64,000 nt of DNA from HNR sp040400085 (GCA_040400085.1 JBBAQX010000013.1:1-64000), one strand, 5' to 3'. Counted from the stretch's first letter, positions 9,877-18,919 are shown. The notes: a model not told the origin generated them from the letters alone. Numbers and translations: made by a program.

Positions 9877-10356
9877 CTGACCAAGTCATACTCAATCGGA
9901 GTTCTTTCTGGCGACGGCATCGGTCCCGAGGTCGTGCGCGAGAACACCGAGAGAGCCTACACGGGTCGCAGATCAACCGTGCACAAGGGCACCGCAAACG
10001 CCATCGCTATGCAAGAATCGCTAATACTCGCGCGGGGATCGAACGGGTCGTCGATTTCTCGTTCCGACTCGCTCTTGGGCGTCGTCGTCACCGACAACCT
10101 CTTTGGAGACATCATCACGGATCTCGAGGCGGGCGTTCAGGGCGGACTCGAAGTTGCCACGAGCGCAAACCTCAATCTCAATGGCTCCGCGCCCAGCATG
10201 TTTGAGGCGATCCACGGTTCGGCCCCTGATATCGCCGGAAAGGGCTGGGCAAATCCTTCAGGAGCGATCCTCTCCCCCGCCCTCATTCTCGGGCAGCTCG
10301 GCGAGAGTGCCGCTGCAAATCTGGTGTTCCAGACAAGTCCTCACGAATTGTCCTGA
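9877..10356 (+). pseudogene. Internally deleted isocitrate/isopropylmalate/tartrate dehydrogenase remnant
   Basis: One continuous frame joins the family's N-terminal dinucleotide-site motif SIGVLSGDGIGPEVV directly to VRENTERAY and then to STVHKGTAN. In intact enzymes these blocks are separated by roughly 80-100 residues each. A normal C-terminal half follows: VVTDNLFGDIITDL, PSMFEAIHGSAPDIAGKGWANP. The segment is about 160 residues against about 350 for intact members, so at least two internal deletions are inferred. No ATG lies at the expected place: CTG at 9877 occupies the start position behind AGAAGGG, as if an ATG had mutated. A GTG at 9934 could open a shorter product, but without the N-terminal fold. 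It lies upstream of an MFS transporter and an M20 hydrolase with which it may once have formed a catabolic cluster. Confidence 0.72.
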
Positions 10357-10437
10357 CATGAGCGTCTTCATGGCATATTTTAAAGAGCGTAAGCAATGGC
10401 GCTGCGGGATCGTCTCCCGCCCTCGAAAGGATCTTTA

Positions 10438-11907
10438 ATGAACACCTCATCACCGCACAAGGGACAAACGATGAGCAAGAAACGAATAGCGAGCCTCATC
10501 GCTATCATGGCCACGATCGAAGCCCTCAGCGGTGTCACCCAGGGGTACGTGAATCCGATTCTCCCCGCCCTTGGCGACGTGTTTGACATCACAGACGCAA
10601 CCATCTCCGGTCTCTTTGTCGTTTCAGGTCTTGCCTTCGCCGTTTTCACACCAATCATCTCTCGCATGGGTGACATCTACGGCAACCGGATAGTTTTGCG
10701 CGTCACCACACTCATTGTGGCTGTCGGAGCGTTCATGATGGCGATGTTCCCCACCCTCGCGACGGTGTACCTCGGCGTCACCCTGCTGACATTGGTGGTG
10801 GGATTCATTCCTCTCATGACTGGTATTCTGAGGCACTACAGCCCTGCGCACACGCGCCTCGGCGTCAGCGTCATGGTCGGTTCGCTGTTTCTTTCACTCG
10901 GGCTGGGCGCTTTGATTGCAGGCATTGTTGGCCAAAATAATCCGCTCTACGGATTCTGGGTGGCCGTTCCGATCGCTGTTTTGGCCATCATCGGCACGTT
11001 CCTGCTGCCGACCGGCGGCGAGCCCGATGGTGGCACGCTTGCTTGGATTCCCATGATCGCTTGTTCCCTCGGGCTGATCGGCGTGGTCACGGCAACCTCC
11101 ATGGGACCCGACTGGGGCTGGATCGATGCGCGAACGCTCGGGAGCGCCGGTCTCGGCGTACTGTTCTTAGCCATCTGGATTACCTACGACGCACGTTCGA
11201 GAGCGCCCTTCGTTAACCTGCAGATGTTTAGAATCTCTCAGGTGCGCACAATCTCCATCGTTACTTTCCTGTTCGGATTCACATCTATCGGCTATCTCGG
11301 CATCAACAACCTCTTCTTGAGAAGCGACCTTGCTGGTGCAGGCTACGGATTCGGGCTCGCACCGACGGGGCTCGCCCTCACCTTTCTATTTATCACTCTG
11401 GTGAGCTTCCTGTCTTCCTTAACCACGTCGCGCCTCCTCAACAGACGTGGTGAGAGATTCACTCTGATACTTGCGGCGCTTCTCATCGCGGCTTGCTTCG
11501 CCACTTTGTACATCTTCGCCACAAACCCCGTTGGCTTCTTCGTCGGGCTGGGGCTGCTCGGCTTGGGAATGGGCATCTATCAGGCGAGCGCGCGGGCGCT
11601 CTGCGTGGAATCCGTCCCCAAGGCACAAACGTCCACCGCCGCAGGCATCAACGAGCTTGCCCTTTCCATCGGCATTGCCTTCGGCGCGGCCGCTGCTCGG
11701 ATGATCGCGGCGAACAACACCAGCAACGGTTTCATTTCACTTTCCGGCTTTCAAACCATGTGGTTCATGATGATTGCGGCCGCCGTCATGACGGTAATCG
11801 TGGCACTGACATACAAGCGCAGTGAGCTAGATCCCACGACCGGACTGCTGCGCACCGTGTCTCCCGCAACCTCCTCAGATAATCTCCCCGCTACAGAGAG
11901 GGTCTAG
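10438..11907 (+). CDS. MFS transporter, probable drug/metabolite efflux type
   Basis: A 489-residue membrane protein with about 14 predicted membrane helices, the size and shape of the DHA2-like branch of the major facilitator superfamily. The loop after helix 2 reads SRMGDIYGNR, matching the family's motif A (G-x-x-x-D-x-x-G-x-R). ATG at 10438 is chosen because GAAAGGA stands 8-9 nt before it; an in-frame ATG at 10471 is another possibility, while a longer frame from 10396 lacks a ribosome site. The substrate is unknown. The M20 amidohydrolase begins 8 bp after the stop, so the pair is probably cotranscribed and may import or export a compound related to the hydrolase substrate. Confidence 0.85.
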   Translation: MNTSSPHKGQTMSKKRIASLIAIMATIEALSGVTQGYVNPILPALGDVFDITDATISGLFVVSGLAFAVFTPIISRMGDIYGNRIVLRVTTLIVAVGAFMMAMFPTLATVYLGVTLLTLVVGFIPLMTGILRHYSPAHTRLGVSVMVGSLFLSLGLGALIAGIVGQNNPLYGFWVAVPIAVLAIIGTFLLPTGGEPDGGTLAWIPMIACSLGLIGVVTATSMGPDWGWIDARTLGSAGLGVLFLAIWITYDARSRAPFVNLQMFRISQVRTISIVTFLFGFTSIGYLGINNLFLRSDLAGAGYGFGLAPTGLALTFLFITLVSFLSSLTTSRLLNRRGERFTLILAALLIAACFATLYIFATNPVGFFVGLGLLGLGMGIYQASARALCVESVPKAQTSTAAGINELALSIGIAFGAAAARMIAANNTSNGFISLSGFQTMWFMMIAAAVMTVIVALTYKRSELDPTTGLLRTVSPATSSDNLPATERV

Positions 11908-11915
11908 CAGCCACC

Positions 11916-13091
11916 ATGAATACGTTAGTAAACATACCCGCCCCTGTTATTGCGAAGATTCAGGCGACACTGCAAGCAACACAGTCGCAGACGGTCGAGC
12001 TCAGCCATTCGCTTCATGCAGAGCCCGAGATCGGGGGCGACGAGCATCGGTCTGTCGCAAAAGTAGCAAAGATACTCAGCGAGGCTGGCTTCGCCCTCGA
12101 GACCATGCCAAATACGCTTCCAACGGCTCTGAGCGCACGGTTTGGAACTGGAGAACTCGTCGTCGCGCTGTGCATCGAGTACGACGCACTGCCCGAGATC
12201 GGACACGCCTGCGGGCACAATGTTCACGGAGCAGCTTCGGTCGCGGCCGCGCTTGCCCTCGCAGCGGTAAGCGACGAGCTTGGAATCACCGTCAAAGCCA
12301 TCGGCACCCCCGCAGAAGAGAGTTTCGGCGGTAAGGTCGATTTGCTTGATGCTGGTTTCTTTGACGATGTCTCTCTCGCCATGATGGTGCACGCCGCCGC
12401 CGAAGACAGCATCAAGGGTTCGTCCCTGGCGCTCACTATGTGGGACGTGCTCTACCTGGGAAAGCCCTCGCACGCAGCGGCAGCACCCGAACAAGGCGTG
12501 AATGCACTCGACGGACTCGTTATCGCGCAGACAGCCATCGGGCTCAGTCGCCAACAGCTCCCACGAGACACGATCGTGTCTGTCATCGTCACGGAGGGCG
12601 GAACCGCGGTAAATGTGATCCCGGATCGCGCGAGGGCGTCAGTAGAAATGCGCGCTCCTACCCGAGAAACACTCCAGATGGTGAAGGACAAGGTGCGCCT
12701 GTGTATTGAGGCCGGAGCACTCGCGTCAGGGGCGACTGTCGAAATCAATCAGGTTGGCCACGAGTTCACAGATCTACAGCAAGACAACTTCATGTCAGAG
12801 GCCTACGCAGAGGCACTCGGCTTGCGGGGACGCCACCCTGCCGACAATGCGGGTGGCCTTCTCGCGTCAACAGACATGGGAAACGTTTCGCGCCGCATCC
12901 CCTCGATCCACCCCATGCTGGGCTACGACGTCAAAGGAGCTTTCCACCACACCGTTGAGTTCACGCAACACGGCGTCTCAAAGTCTGCAGATGAGGCCAT
13001 CAGTGTTGGTGCGTTCGGAATGGCTGTCGCTGCTGCCGCCGCCGCGCTCAACCCGAAAGAACGGATGCGTTTGCTTCACGGTCAGGGTTGA
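11916..13091 (+). CDS. M20 family (M20D-like) amidohydrolase
   Basis: Zinc-type amidohydrolase of 391 residues. YDALPEIGHACGHNVHG near residues 89-105 gives the HACGHN metal-binding motif typical of aminoacylase/aminobenzoyl-glutamate hydrolase-like enzymes. GTPAEESFGGKVDLLDAG near 129-146 supplies the catalytic glutamate pair. HAAAAPEQGVNALD and GGTAVNVIPD mark the inserted dimerisation domain. Probable reaction: hydrolysis of an N-acyl or amide-linked amino acid. The exact substrate cannot be read from sequence. It follows the MFS transporter by 8 bp and a decayed dehydrogenase. Confidence 0.85.
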   Translation: MNTLVNIPAPVIAKIQATLQATQSQTVELSHSLHAEPEIGGDEHRSVAKVAKILSEAGFALETMPNTLPTALSARFGTGELVVALCIEYDALPEIGHACGHNVHGAASVAAALALAAVSDELGITVKAIGTPAEESFGGKVDLLDAGFFDDVSLAMMVHAAAEDSIKGSSLALTMWDVLYLGKPSHAAAAPEQGVNALDGLVIAQTAIGLSRQQLPRDTIVSVIVTEGGTAVNVIPDRARASVEMRAPTRETLQMVKDKVRLCIEAGALASGATVEINQVGHEFTDLQQDNFMSEAYAEALGLRGRHPADNAGGLLASTDMGNVSRRIPSIHPMLGYDVKGAFHHTVEFTQHGVSKSADEAISVGAFGMAVAAAAAALNPKERMRLLHGQG

Positions 13092-13155
13092 TGCTCGCGT
13101 CGTGAACGTGACTGTTTTTTCGACACCGAGGAGTGTTCGCCATATAGTCGATTTA

Positions 13156-13228
13156 CGCACGCCGTTTTCCTTCCGTGTAGAGCTTCGAACCTTGACAGTA
13201 AGAAATCTATACGAGGAAACGGCGTGCG
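13156..13228. repeat. Inverted repeat between the M20 gene and rbpA
   Basis: Arm CGCACGCCGTTTTCCT (13156-13171) is the reverse complement of AGGAAACGGCGTGCG (13214-13228) apart from one extra base, with a 42-nt spacer. There is no T-run. The arms could be a folded 3' end for the M20 transcript or the trace of a small inserted element. The surrounding 13092-13285 shows no gene. Confidence 0.6.
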
Positions 13229-13285
13229 GCTCATTTCACGCGCTGAACACCCACGGTTACGTCACAAGAGCCTATTTAAAGCAAA

Positions 13286-13318
13286 GTTCCTCCTCCCGAA
13301 CAAGTCAGGAGGAGGAAC
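13286..13318 (-). terminator. Rho-independent terminator of the rbpA transcript
   Basis: An 11-bp perfect stem (GTTCCTCCTCC 13286-13296 with GGAGGAGGAAC 13308-13318) encloses an 11-nt loop just past the rbpA stop. On the minus strand it is followed by TTTGCTTTAAAT. It could also stop convergent transcription from the M20 gene. Confidence 0.75.
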
Positions 13319-13331
13319 CTTAGATAAATAC

Positions 13332-13694
13332 TTAAGCTTTGATCGTGCCGCGACGAATACGGAGCTGACGCAGAGCATCCTCAAGAAGATCTTCCGCCTC
13401 CTGCTCTGTGCGACGTTCTTTCACATAGGCCAGGTGAGTCTTATACGGCTCAAGCTTGGCAATCTGCGGAGGATTCTCCTTATCGCGACCAGCGGGAAGA
13501 CCCGATGCCGGGCAATCAATGCTCTCAGGGATCTCTTCGTCGGGTACGTTTGCCGCAAAATGACGAACAGTCTCATTACCAAGCGCATCCCAATACGAAA
13601 TCGCTATGCGCTCGGCCTGAAACCCATGATCCTGCTCGCCCATTGGGCCTGAACCAACACGGGAACCACGAATCGCGCTACCACCGGACGCCAC
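13332..13694 (-). CDS. rbpA: RNA polymerase-binding protein RbpA
   Basis: Actinobacteria-specific regulator that binds the principal sigma factor and RNA polymerase and stabilises the open promoter complex. The 120-residue protein has the typical N-terminal tail (AIRGSRVGSGPMGE), the central core YWDALGNETVRHFAANV and the C-terminal sigma-interaction helix KERRTEQEAEDLLEDALRQL. The GTG start at 13694 overlaps the secG stop by one base, so it is translated with secG. The SecG-RbpA pairing downstream of gap-pgk-tpiA is common in Microbacteriaceae-type genomes. Confidence 0.95.
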   Translation of the reverse strand: MASGGSAIRGSRVGSGPMGEQDHGFQAERIAISYWDALGNETVRHFAANVPDEEIPESIDCPASGLPAGRDKENPPQIAKLEPYKTHLAYVKERRTEQEAEDLLEDALRQLRIRRGTIKA

Positions 13695-13945
13695 TAGAGA
13701 CCCGACTCAAACTTAGTAATCAGACCCAGGGCCACAATAACAACAAACCACGTAAGACCAAGGATAACCGTAATACGGTTGAGGTTTCGCTCGGCAACTC
13801 CGGAGGAGCCAAGACTTGAAGTCATGCCACCGCCGAACATGTCGGACAAACCGCCCCCGCGACCTTTGTGCAAAAGAATAAGCATCGTCAGCAACAGACT
13901 CGTAATACCGAGAACAATTTGCAGGATGACCTGAAGGATTTCCAC
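13694..13945 (-). CDS. secG: Preprotein translocase subunit SecG
   Basis: Small membrane subunit of the SecYEG channel. The 83 residues have two membrane helices (about 4-24 and 58-78) joined by the family loop KGRGGGLSDMFGGG. It is the normal length for actinobacterial SecG. It lies downstream of tpiA by 89 bp and overlaps rbpA by one base. Confidence 0.94.
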   Translation of the reverse strand: MEILQVILQIVLGITSLLLTMLILLHKGRGGGLSDMFGGGMTSSLGSSGVAERNLNRITVILGLTWFVVIVALGLITKFESGL

Positions 13946-14034
13946 CGAAGAGAACCTTTCATCAGTTGGAGGGCACGTCAGTCTTGACGTTTAGACCACA
14001 GCCCAGTATACGTTATGAATTGAACAAGTGCAGC

Positions 14035-14823
14035 TTAAACGCCCACGTGTTTCTTGAATTGAACGATCCGGGCAAATTCTTCGATCTGCAAACTAGCCCC
14101 ACCAACAAGAGCACCGTCAACGTTTGGCTCACGCAGGTAGCTCGCGATATTGTCGGACTTGACCGAACCGCCATAGAGGATGCGCGTGACAGCTGCCCGC
14201 TCCTCGCCCAGGATTTCGACGACGAGAGCACGCAAAGCCGCACATACCTGCTCGGCCTGTTCCGGTGTAGCCGCCTGACCCGAGCCGATAGCCCAGACGG
14301 GCTCATACGCAATAACGATATCGTCGCTCGCGGAAAGGTGACCCAGAATCTCACGCAGCTGAGCCACGGGGACGGCGCTAGGGCCATGCTCTGCCAGATC
14401 TTCCGCGGTCTCGCCGACACAGATCACAGGAACGATACCATTCTTCACGGCAGCGGCAGCCTTCGCCCCAACTACAGCATCAGTCTCTGCGTGATACTGT
14501 CGACGCTCCGAGTGGCCAACAATAACGTATTTCACATCAAGCTGAGCCAAGAAGGAACCCGAGATATCACCTGTATACGCACCGTGATCGTGCTGGGACA
14601 GGTCTTGTGCTCCAAAGCCCAGCTCTAGCTTGTCCGCCGAGATCAATGTTTGTACGGAACGCAGATCAGTGAACGGTGGGAAGACCGCGACCTCAACCTG
14701 TCCGTAATCGTGCTTCGCATCGTTCAGGCTCCACGAGAGCTTCTGCACGAATGCGATCGCCTGGAGGTGATCCAGGTTCATCTTCCAGTTACCCGCGATA
14801 AACGGTGTACGCTGCGTTACCAT
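14035..14823 (-). CDS. tpiA: Triosephosphate isomerase
   Basis: Interconverts dihydroxyacetone phosphate and glyceraldehyde-3-phosphate. N-terminal FIAGNWKMNLDH carries the catalytic lysine (about residue 14). VIVGHSERRQY near 100-110 carries the catalytic histidine, and YEPVWAIGSG carries the catalytic glutamate. IEEFARIV at the C terminus is typical. The length of 262 is normal. The ATG overlaps the end of pgk by 7 bp, so translation is likely coupled. Confidence 0.97.
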   Translation of the reverse strand: MVTQRTPFIAGNWKMNLDHLQAIAFVQKLSWSLNDAKHDYGQVEVAVFPPFTDLRSVQTLISADKLELGFGAQDLSQHDHGAYTGDISGSFLAQLDVKYVIVGHSERRQYHAETDAVVGAKAAAAVKNGIVPVICVGETAEDLAEHGPSAVPVAQLREILGHLSASDDIVIAYEPVWAIGSGQAATPEQAEQVCAALRALVVEILGEERAAVTRILYGGSVKSDNIASYLREPNVDGALVGGASLQIEEFARIVQFKKHVGV

Positions 14824-16028
14824 CCCAAAACCTCCAACCCCGGGAGCTTCTTGCCCTCGAGGAACTCAAGACTGGCGCCACCGCCGGTCGAAATATGTCC
14901 AAATTGATCGTCGCTGAAGCCCAGCTGACGAACAGCAGCGGCAGAGTCTCCCCCGCCAACAACGCCGAGGCCCTGGACCTCGGTGAGCGCCTGAGCTACA
15001 GCACGAGTGCCATTCTCAAACGCGGCAAACTCAAAGACACCCATCGGGCCGTTCCAGAAAACGGTGTCTGAAGCACGAATCGCAGAGGCAAAAGTTTCTG
15101 CCGTCTCAGGCCCAATATCGAGTCCGATACCGGCATTACCAAACGGCGTCTCAGCAATAGCATCTGCTGCCGCAACGACGTGCTTGGCTTCCGCTGAGAA
15201 GCTGCTCGCGACTACAACATCGGTCGGCAGCAGAATCGTCACCCCGCGCTCCTCCGCCTCTGCCAAGTATCCACGAACGGTATCGAATTGGTCCTCTTCC
15301 AACAGGCTAGAGGCAACCTTGTGTCCCTGCGCGGCGAGGAAGGTAAAAAGCATCCCCCCACCAATCAAAAGCGTATCGACCCGGGGAAGAAGATGTCCGA
15401 TAACACCCAGCTTATCCGAGACCTTAGAGCCTCCAAGCACAACCGCATATGGTCGCTTCGGGTTTTCTGTTAGTTGATCGAGAACGCTCAGTTCAGTCGT
15501 GATAAGGCTTCCTGCCGCGCTGGGTAGGGCCTTCGCCAGCTCATAGACGCTGGCCTGTTTACGGTGAACGACACCAAATCCGTCGGAGATCAGAGCATCC
15601 CCCAATTGAGCCAGCTGAGCTGCGAAAGCCTCACGCTCAGCCTCATCTTTGGAGGTTTCCCCGGAGTTAAACCGAAGATTTTCGAGGACAACAACAGAGC
15701 CGTCCTCAAGAGCGAGAACTTCCGCCTGCGCTGAATCGCCAACAGTGTCGGATGCGAACGCAACGGGAACGTCAAGCAACTCGCCTAGACGCTTCGCGAC
15801 CGGTTCAAGAGAAAACTGTGGGTTGGGCTGACCCTTGGGTCGTCCAAGATGGCTGATGATAATCACCTGAGCGCCCTCTGTGATGAGGGACTGAATGGTG
15901 GGCAGCGAGGCCCGGATGCGGCCGTCATCCGTGATGACGCCGTCAGAGAGGGGTACGTTAAGGTCGCAGCGGACGATGACGCGCTTGCCAGTGAGTGAGC
16001 CTAAAGACTCACGGGTACGAATCGGCAC
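14817..16028 (-). CDS. pgk: Phosphoglycerate kinase
   Basis: Converts 1,3-bisphosphoglycerate and ADP to 3-phosphoglycerate and ATP. Signature GKRVIVRCDLNVPL lies near residues 14-27, SHLGRPKG near 59-66, and VVLGGSKVSDK near 196-206. The nucleotide-binding tail VGGGDSAAAV is followed by HISTGGGASLEFLEG. The frame is open up to 16082, but GTG at 16028 is preferred: it gives the family N terminus PIRTRESLG, has AAAGAAG as ribosome site and yields the usual length of about 403 residues. It lies 85 bp downstream of gap, with a strong hairpin in between. Confidence 0.96.
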   Translation of the reverse strand: MPIRTRESLGSLTGKRVIVRCDLNVPLSDGVITDDGRIRASLPTIQSLITEGAQVIIISHLGRPKGQPNPQFSLEPVAKRLGELLDVPVAFASDTVGDSAQAEVLALEDGSVVVLENLRFNSGETSKDEAEREAFAAQLAQLGDALISDGFGVVHRKQASVYELAKALPSAAGSLITTELSVLDQLTENPKRPYAVVLGGSKVSDKLGVIGHLLPRVDTLLIGGGMLFTFLAAQGHKVASSLLEEDQFDTVRGYLAEAEERGVTILLPTDVVVASSFSAEAKHVVAAADAIAETPFGNAGIGLDIGPETAETFASAIRASDTVFWNGPMGVFEFAAFENGTRAVAQALTEVQGLGVVGGGDSAAAVRQLGFSDDQFGHISTGGGASLEFLEGKKLPGLEVLGW

Positions 16029-16066
16029 TCTAGCTTCTTTCGATAGGAGTGGATACAACAGAAAGG

Positions 16067-16102
16067 AATGGGTTCGGCGCACTTCCCTGCGCCGAACCCA
16101 TT
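16067..16102 (-). promoter_or_regulatory. 15-bp perfect hairpin between gap and pgk
   Basis: AATGGGTTCGGCGCA (16067-16081) pairs perfectly with 16088-16102 around a 6-nt loop. It lies 11 bp after the gap stop and before the pgk ribosome site. There is no run of U after it, so it may be a partial terminator or an mRNA 3'-end stabiliser that lets gap be expressed above pgk-tpiA. Confidence 0.6.
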
Positions 16103-16113
16103 GGTATGTGTTG

Positions 16114-17121
16114 TTACATCTTGCTTGCTACGAGATCAGCAAGGCCGACCAGACGGCTTGCGTAACCCCACTCGTTGTCGTACCAGGCAACAAGCTTGAC
16201 CTGGTTACCATTGACCTTGGTGAGGCCGGAATCGTAGATCGACGAGTGCGGGTCAGTGACGATATCGCTTGAAACCAACGGCTCATCGGTGTACTTGAGG
16301 ATTCCCTTGAGGGGGCCCTCGGCTGCTGCCTTGTAGACCGCGTTGATTTCGTCGATTGTGATATCGTCGCGAGTTGTCTCAACGGTAAGGTCTGTTACAG
16401 AGCCTGTGGGAACGGGAACGCGAAGTGCGTAACCATCAAGCTTGCCCTGCAGCTCGGGGATGACACGACCAATTGCCTTTGCAGCACCGGTTCCCGTGGG
16501 AACGATGTTGATGGCAGCAGCGCGTGCGCGGCGCAGGTCGCCGTGCGGGCCATCCTGCAGGTTCTGGTCTGCCGTGTAGGCGTGAACCGTTGTCATAAAT
16601 CCCTTATTGATTCCGAAGGCCTCGTGGAAGACCTTGGCAAGGGGGGCGAGGCAGTTCGTGGTGCACGAAGCGTTCGAGATGATGTTGTGGTTGATCGGAT
16701 CGTAATCCTGCTCGTTCACACCCAATACGAACGTGCCATCGTCACCTGTGGCAGGAGCCGAGATGATGACCTTCTTGGCACCAGCTTCCAGGTGCTTGCG
16801 GGCCAGCTCTGCCTTCGTGAAGAAACCGGTGGACTCGATAACGATGTCAATGCCCAGCTCCTTCCAGGGGAGAAGCGCGGGATCGCGCTGTTCAAAAACT
16901 TTGATGCTCTTGCCGTTAACGATAATCTGATCGCCGTCAAGCTTCACATCTGCGTCAAGGCGGCCCGTGATGGAGTCGTACTTGAGAAGATGCGCAAGCG
17001 CAGCGTTGTCGGTCAGATCATTGACAGCTACGATCTCAAGGTCGCTTCCCTGTGCAAGAGCTGCACGAAGGAAGTTACGCCCAATTCGACCGAAGCCATT
17101 GATGGCTACTTTTGCGGACAC
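16114..17121 (-). CDS. gap: Glyceraldehyde-3-phosphate dehydrogenase, type I
   Basis: NAD-dependent oxidation of glyceraldehyde-3-phosphate to 1,3-bisphosphoglycerate. NAD fingerprint INGFGRIGRN lies at residues 7-16. The active-site block SNASCTTNCLAP carries the catalytic Cys153. The C-terminal WYDNEWGYASRLV is diagnostic. At 335 residues it is of normal length. AGGAG stands just before the ATG. The order gap-pgk-tpiA is the usual glycolytic cluster; a strong hairpin after the stop probably sets gap expression apart from pgk. Confidence 0.97.
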   Translation of the reverse strand: MSAKVAINGFGRIGRNFLRAALAQGSDLEIVAVNDLTDNAALAHLLKYDSITGRLDADVKLDGDQIIVNGKSIKVFEQRDPALLPWKELGIDIVIESTGFFTKAELARKHLEAGAKKVIISAPATGDDGTFVLGVNEQDYDPINHNIISNASCTTNCLAPLAKVFHEAFGINKGFMTTVHAYTADQNLQDGPHGDLRRARAAAINIVPTGTGAAKAIGRVIPELQGKLDGYALRVPVPTGSVTDLTVETTRDDITIDEINAVYKAAAEGPLKGILKYTDEPLVSSDIVTDPHSSIYDSGLTKVNGNQVKLVAWYDNEWGYASRLVGLADLVASKM

Positions 17122-17245
17122 ATTTGCTCCTGTTTTTTTGGCACCACGTATAGGTGCACGATTTTTTCTAGGTCGCGATGATGATGAGCCGCCGAGTCGA
17201 CGGAATCACCAACATCGCAACTATTTTGTTTGCTGGAGGGCTCCG

Positions 17246-17866
17246 TTAGAGAATCAGACCGGGGGTCTGCTTACGTGCAGCCTCCATACGCTTCTCAACG
17301 TCATTCCAGTTCACGATATTCCAGAAAGCCTTGACATAGTCGGCACGGACGTTCTGGTAGTCGAGGTAATAAGCGTGCTCCCACACGTCAAGAAGCAGCA
17401 GGGGAACGGTTCCTGCGGGGAAGTTAGCCTGCTGATCAAAGAATTGGTGGATGTTCGCACGCTGTCCGACAACATCCCACGTGAGTGCCGCCCAGCCGGA
17501 TCCTTGGACGCCCAATGCCGTAGCGGTGAAGTGCGCTGCAAATTTATCGAACGAACCAAAGAAGTCGTCGATAGCTGAAGCGACCTCGCCGGTGGGCTTG
17601 TCGCCGCCATCGGGAGAAAGGTTATTCCAGAACACCGTGTGATTGACGTGTCCCCCGAGGTTGAACGCAAGATCTTTCTCAAGCTTGTTCACGTTGGCCA
17701 AATTACCCGAGTCACGAGCCTCAGCTAGCTGATCGAGAGCAGCATTAGCGCCAGTTACATAGGCTTGGTGATGCTTATCGTGGTGTAGTTCCATGATCTT
17801 ACCGCTGATATGCGGCTCAAGTGCTGAGTAGTCGTAGGGTAGTTCGGCAAGCGTATAAGTGGCCAA
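17246..17866 (-). CDS. sodA: Superoxide dismutase (Fe/Mn family)
   Basis: Dismutates superoxide in the cytosol. The metal ligands are visible: the first histidine in IMELHHDKHH near residue 28, the second in LGGHVNHTVFW near 73-82, and the aspartate and histidine in LLDVWEHAYYLDY near 162-174. The length of 206 is normal for the family. Whether Mn or Fe is used cannot be decided by eye. It sits between whiA and gap with its own upstream gap of 69 bp. Confidence 0.95.
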   Translation of the reverse strand: MATYTLAELPYDYSALEPHISGKIMELHHDKHHQAYVTGANAALDQLAEARDSGNLANVNKLEKDLAFNLGGHVNHTVFWNNLSPDGGDKPTGEVASAIDDFFGSFDKFAAHFTATALGVQGSGWAALTWDVVGQRANIHQFFDQQANFPAGTVPLLLLDVWEHAYYLDYQNVRADYVKAFWNIVNWNDVEKRMEAARKQTPGLIL

Positions 17867-17935
17867 AATAGCTCATCTCCTTGATGTGAGAACTGAGGTG
17901 CACGGAAGCTTCCGAACACGCACGTTTAACTCTAT

Positions 17936-18919
17936 CTAAATATCGTCGAGGTCGGCGGGTAGGTTCGCTTCGGTTCCTGGAATTCCTCTCAGGGAGGCTT
18001 CCTTATCTGCCATCGCGAGAAGCCGACGGATGCGCCCGGCCACCGCATCCTTCGTCATCGGTGGATCTGCATGCGAGCCAAGTTCGTCCAGGCTCGCCTC
18101 GCGGTGAGCAAGCCGTAATTGACCCGCGTATCGGAGGTGTTCCGGCACGCCGTCCCCCAGAATCTCTAACGCACGGTCAACTCTCGCGCATGCCGCGACA
18201 GCGGCCTGGGCAGAGCGACGTAGATTAGCATCATCAAAGTTCACGAGACGATTAGCGGTCGCACGTACTTCTCGTCGATGCCGCATAGCCTCCCAGGATT
18301 GCACGGTTGCCGTCGCCCCCATGAGCGAAAGCATATGAGCAATTGCTTCACCCTCACGAATGACGACCTTGTTGACCCCGCGCACCTCGCGGCTCTTGGC
18401 GGGGACCCCGAGACGCCCCGCCGCACCCACAAGCGCCATAGCGCTCTCATTGGTGGGACAGCTGATCTCAAGACTCGATGAGCGCCCGGGATCGGTCAGC
18501 GAGCCCTGCGCGATGAATGCACCACGCCAGACCGCGGCAAGCTCGTCGGTCGTTCCTGTAGTCAGGCGGTTTGGTAAGCCACGGATCGGGCGACGCCTGG
18601 CGTCAAGCAGGCCCGTCTGACGGGCAAGCGTCTCTCCACCCTCGATAACCCTCACCAGATACCCTGGTGCACCCTTGCGAGAGGTACCCTGAGCCTGGGC
18701 GCTGGCCATGCTTCTCACGCCATAAATCTCTGCGAGATCCTTACGCACCCGCCTGACGATCAGAGGAGTGTCCAGCTCAGACTCCAAAGCGATATGCCCA
18801 GAAATAGTGTGAAGCCCACCGGAAAAACGCAAAATAGTCGCTACCTCAGCAACCCTCACGCTGGTGCGGCCCACCTCAACACGGGCAAGCTCATCTTTAA
18901 CCTCGGCAGTCAGCGCCAA
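17936..18919 (-). CDS. whiA: Sporulation/cell-division transcription regulator WhiA
   Basis: WhiA couples a degenerate LAGLIDADG homing-endonuclease-like N-terminal domain to a C-terminal helix-turn-helix domain. In actinobacteria it regulates division genes. The N terminus MALTAEVKDELARVE and GAFIAQGSLTDPGRSSSLEI near residues 134-153 are typical. The C-terminal RHREVRATANRLVNFDDANLRRSAQAA region is the HTH part. The length of 327 is normal. It follows rapZ by 59 bp, as in other Gram-positives. The intervening yvcK/gluconeogenesis-factor gene found in many relatives is not present here. Confidence 0.93.
   Translation of the reverse strand: MALTAEVKDELARVEVGRTSVRVAEVATILRFSGGLHTISGHIALESELDTPLIVRRVRKDLAEIYGVRSMASAQAQGTSRKGAPGYLVRVIEGGETLARQTGLLDARRRPIRGLPNRLTTGTTDELAAVWRGAFIAQGSLTDPGRSSSLEISCPTNESAMALVGAAGRLGVPAKSREVRGVNKVVIREGEAIAHMLSLMGATATVQSWEAMRHRREVRATANRLVNFDDANLRRSAQAAVAACARVDRALEILGDGVPEHLRYAGQLRLAHREASLDELGSHADPPMTKDAVAGRIRRLLAMADKEASLRGIPGTEANLPADLDDI

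Noticed and set aside
17130..17172. Hairpin GGCACC/GGTGC followed by a T-run on the plus strand upstream of gap
   Set aside because: No plus-strand gene ends here, so a terminator call lacks context; the stem is only 5 bp.
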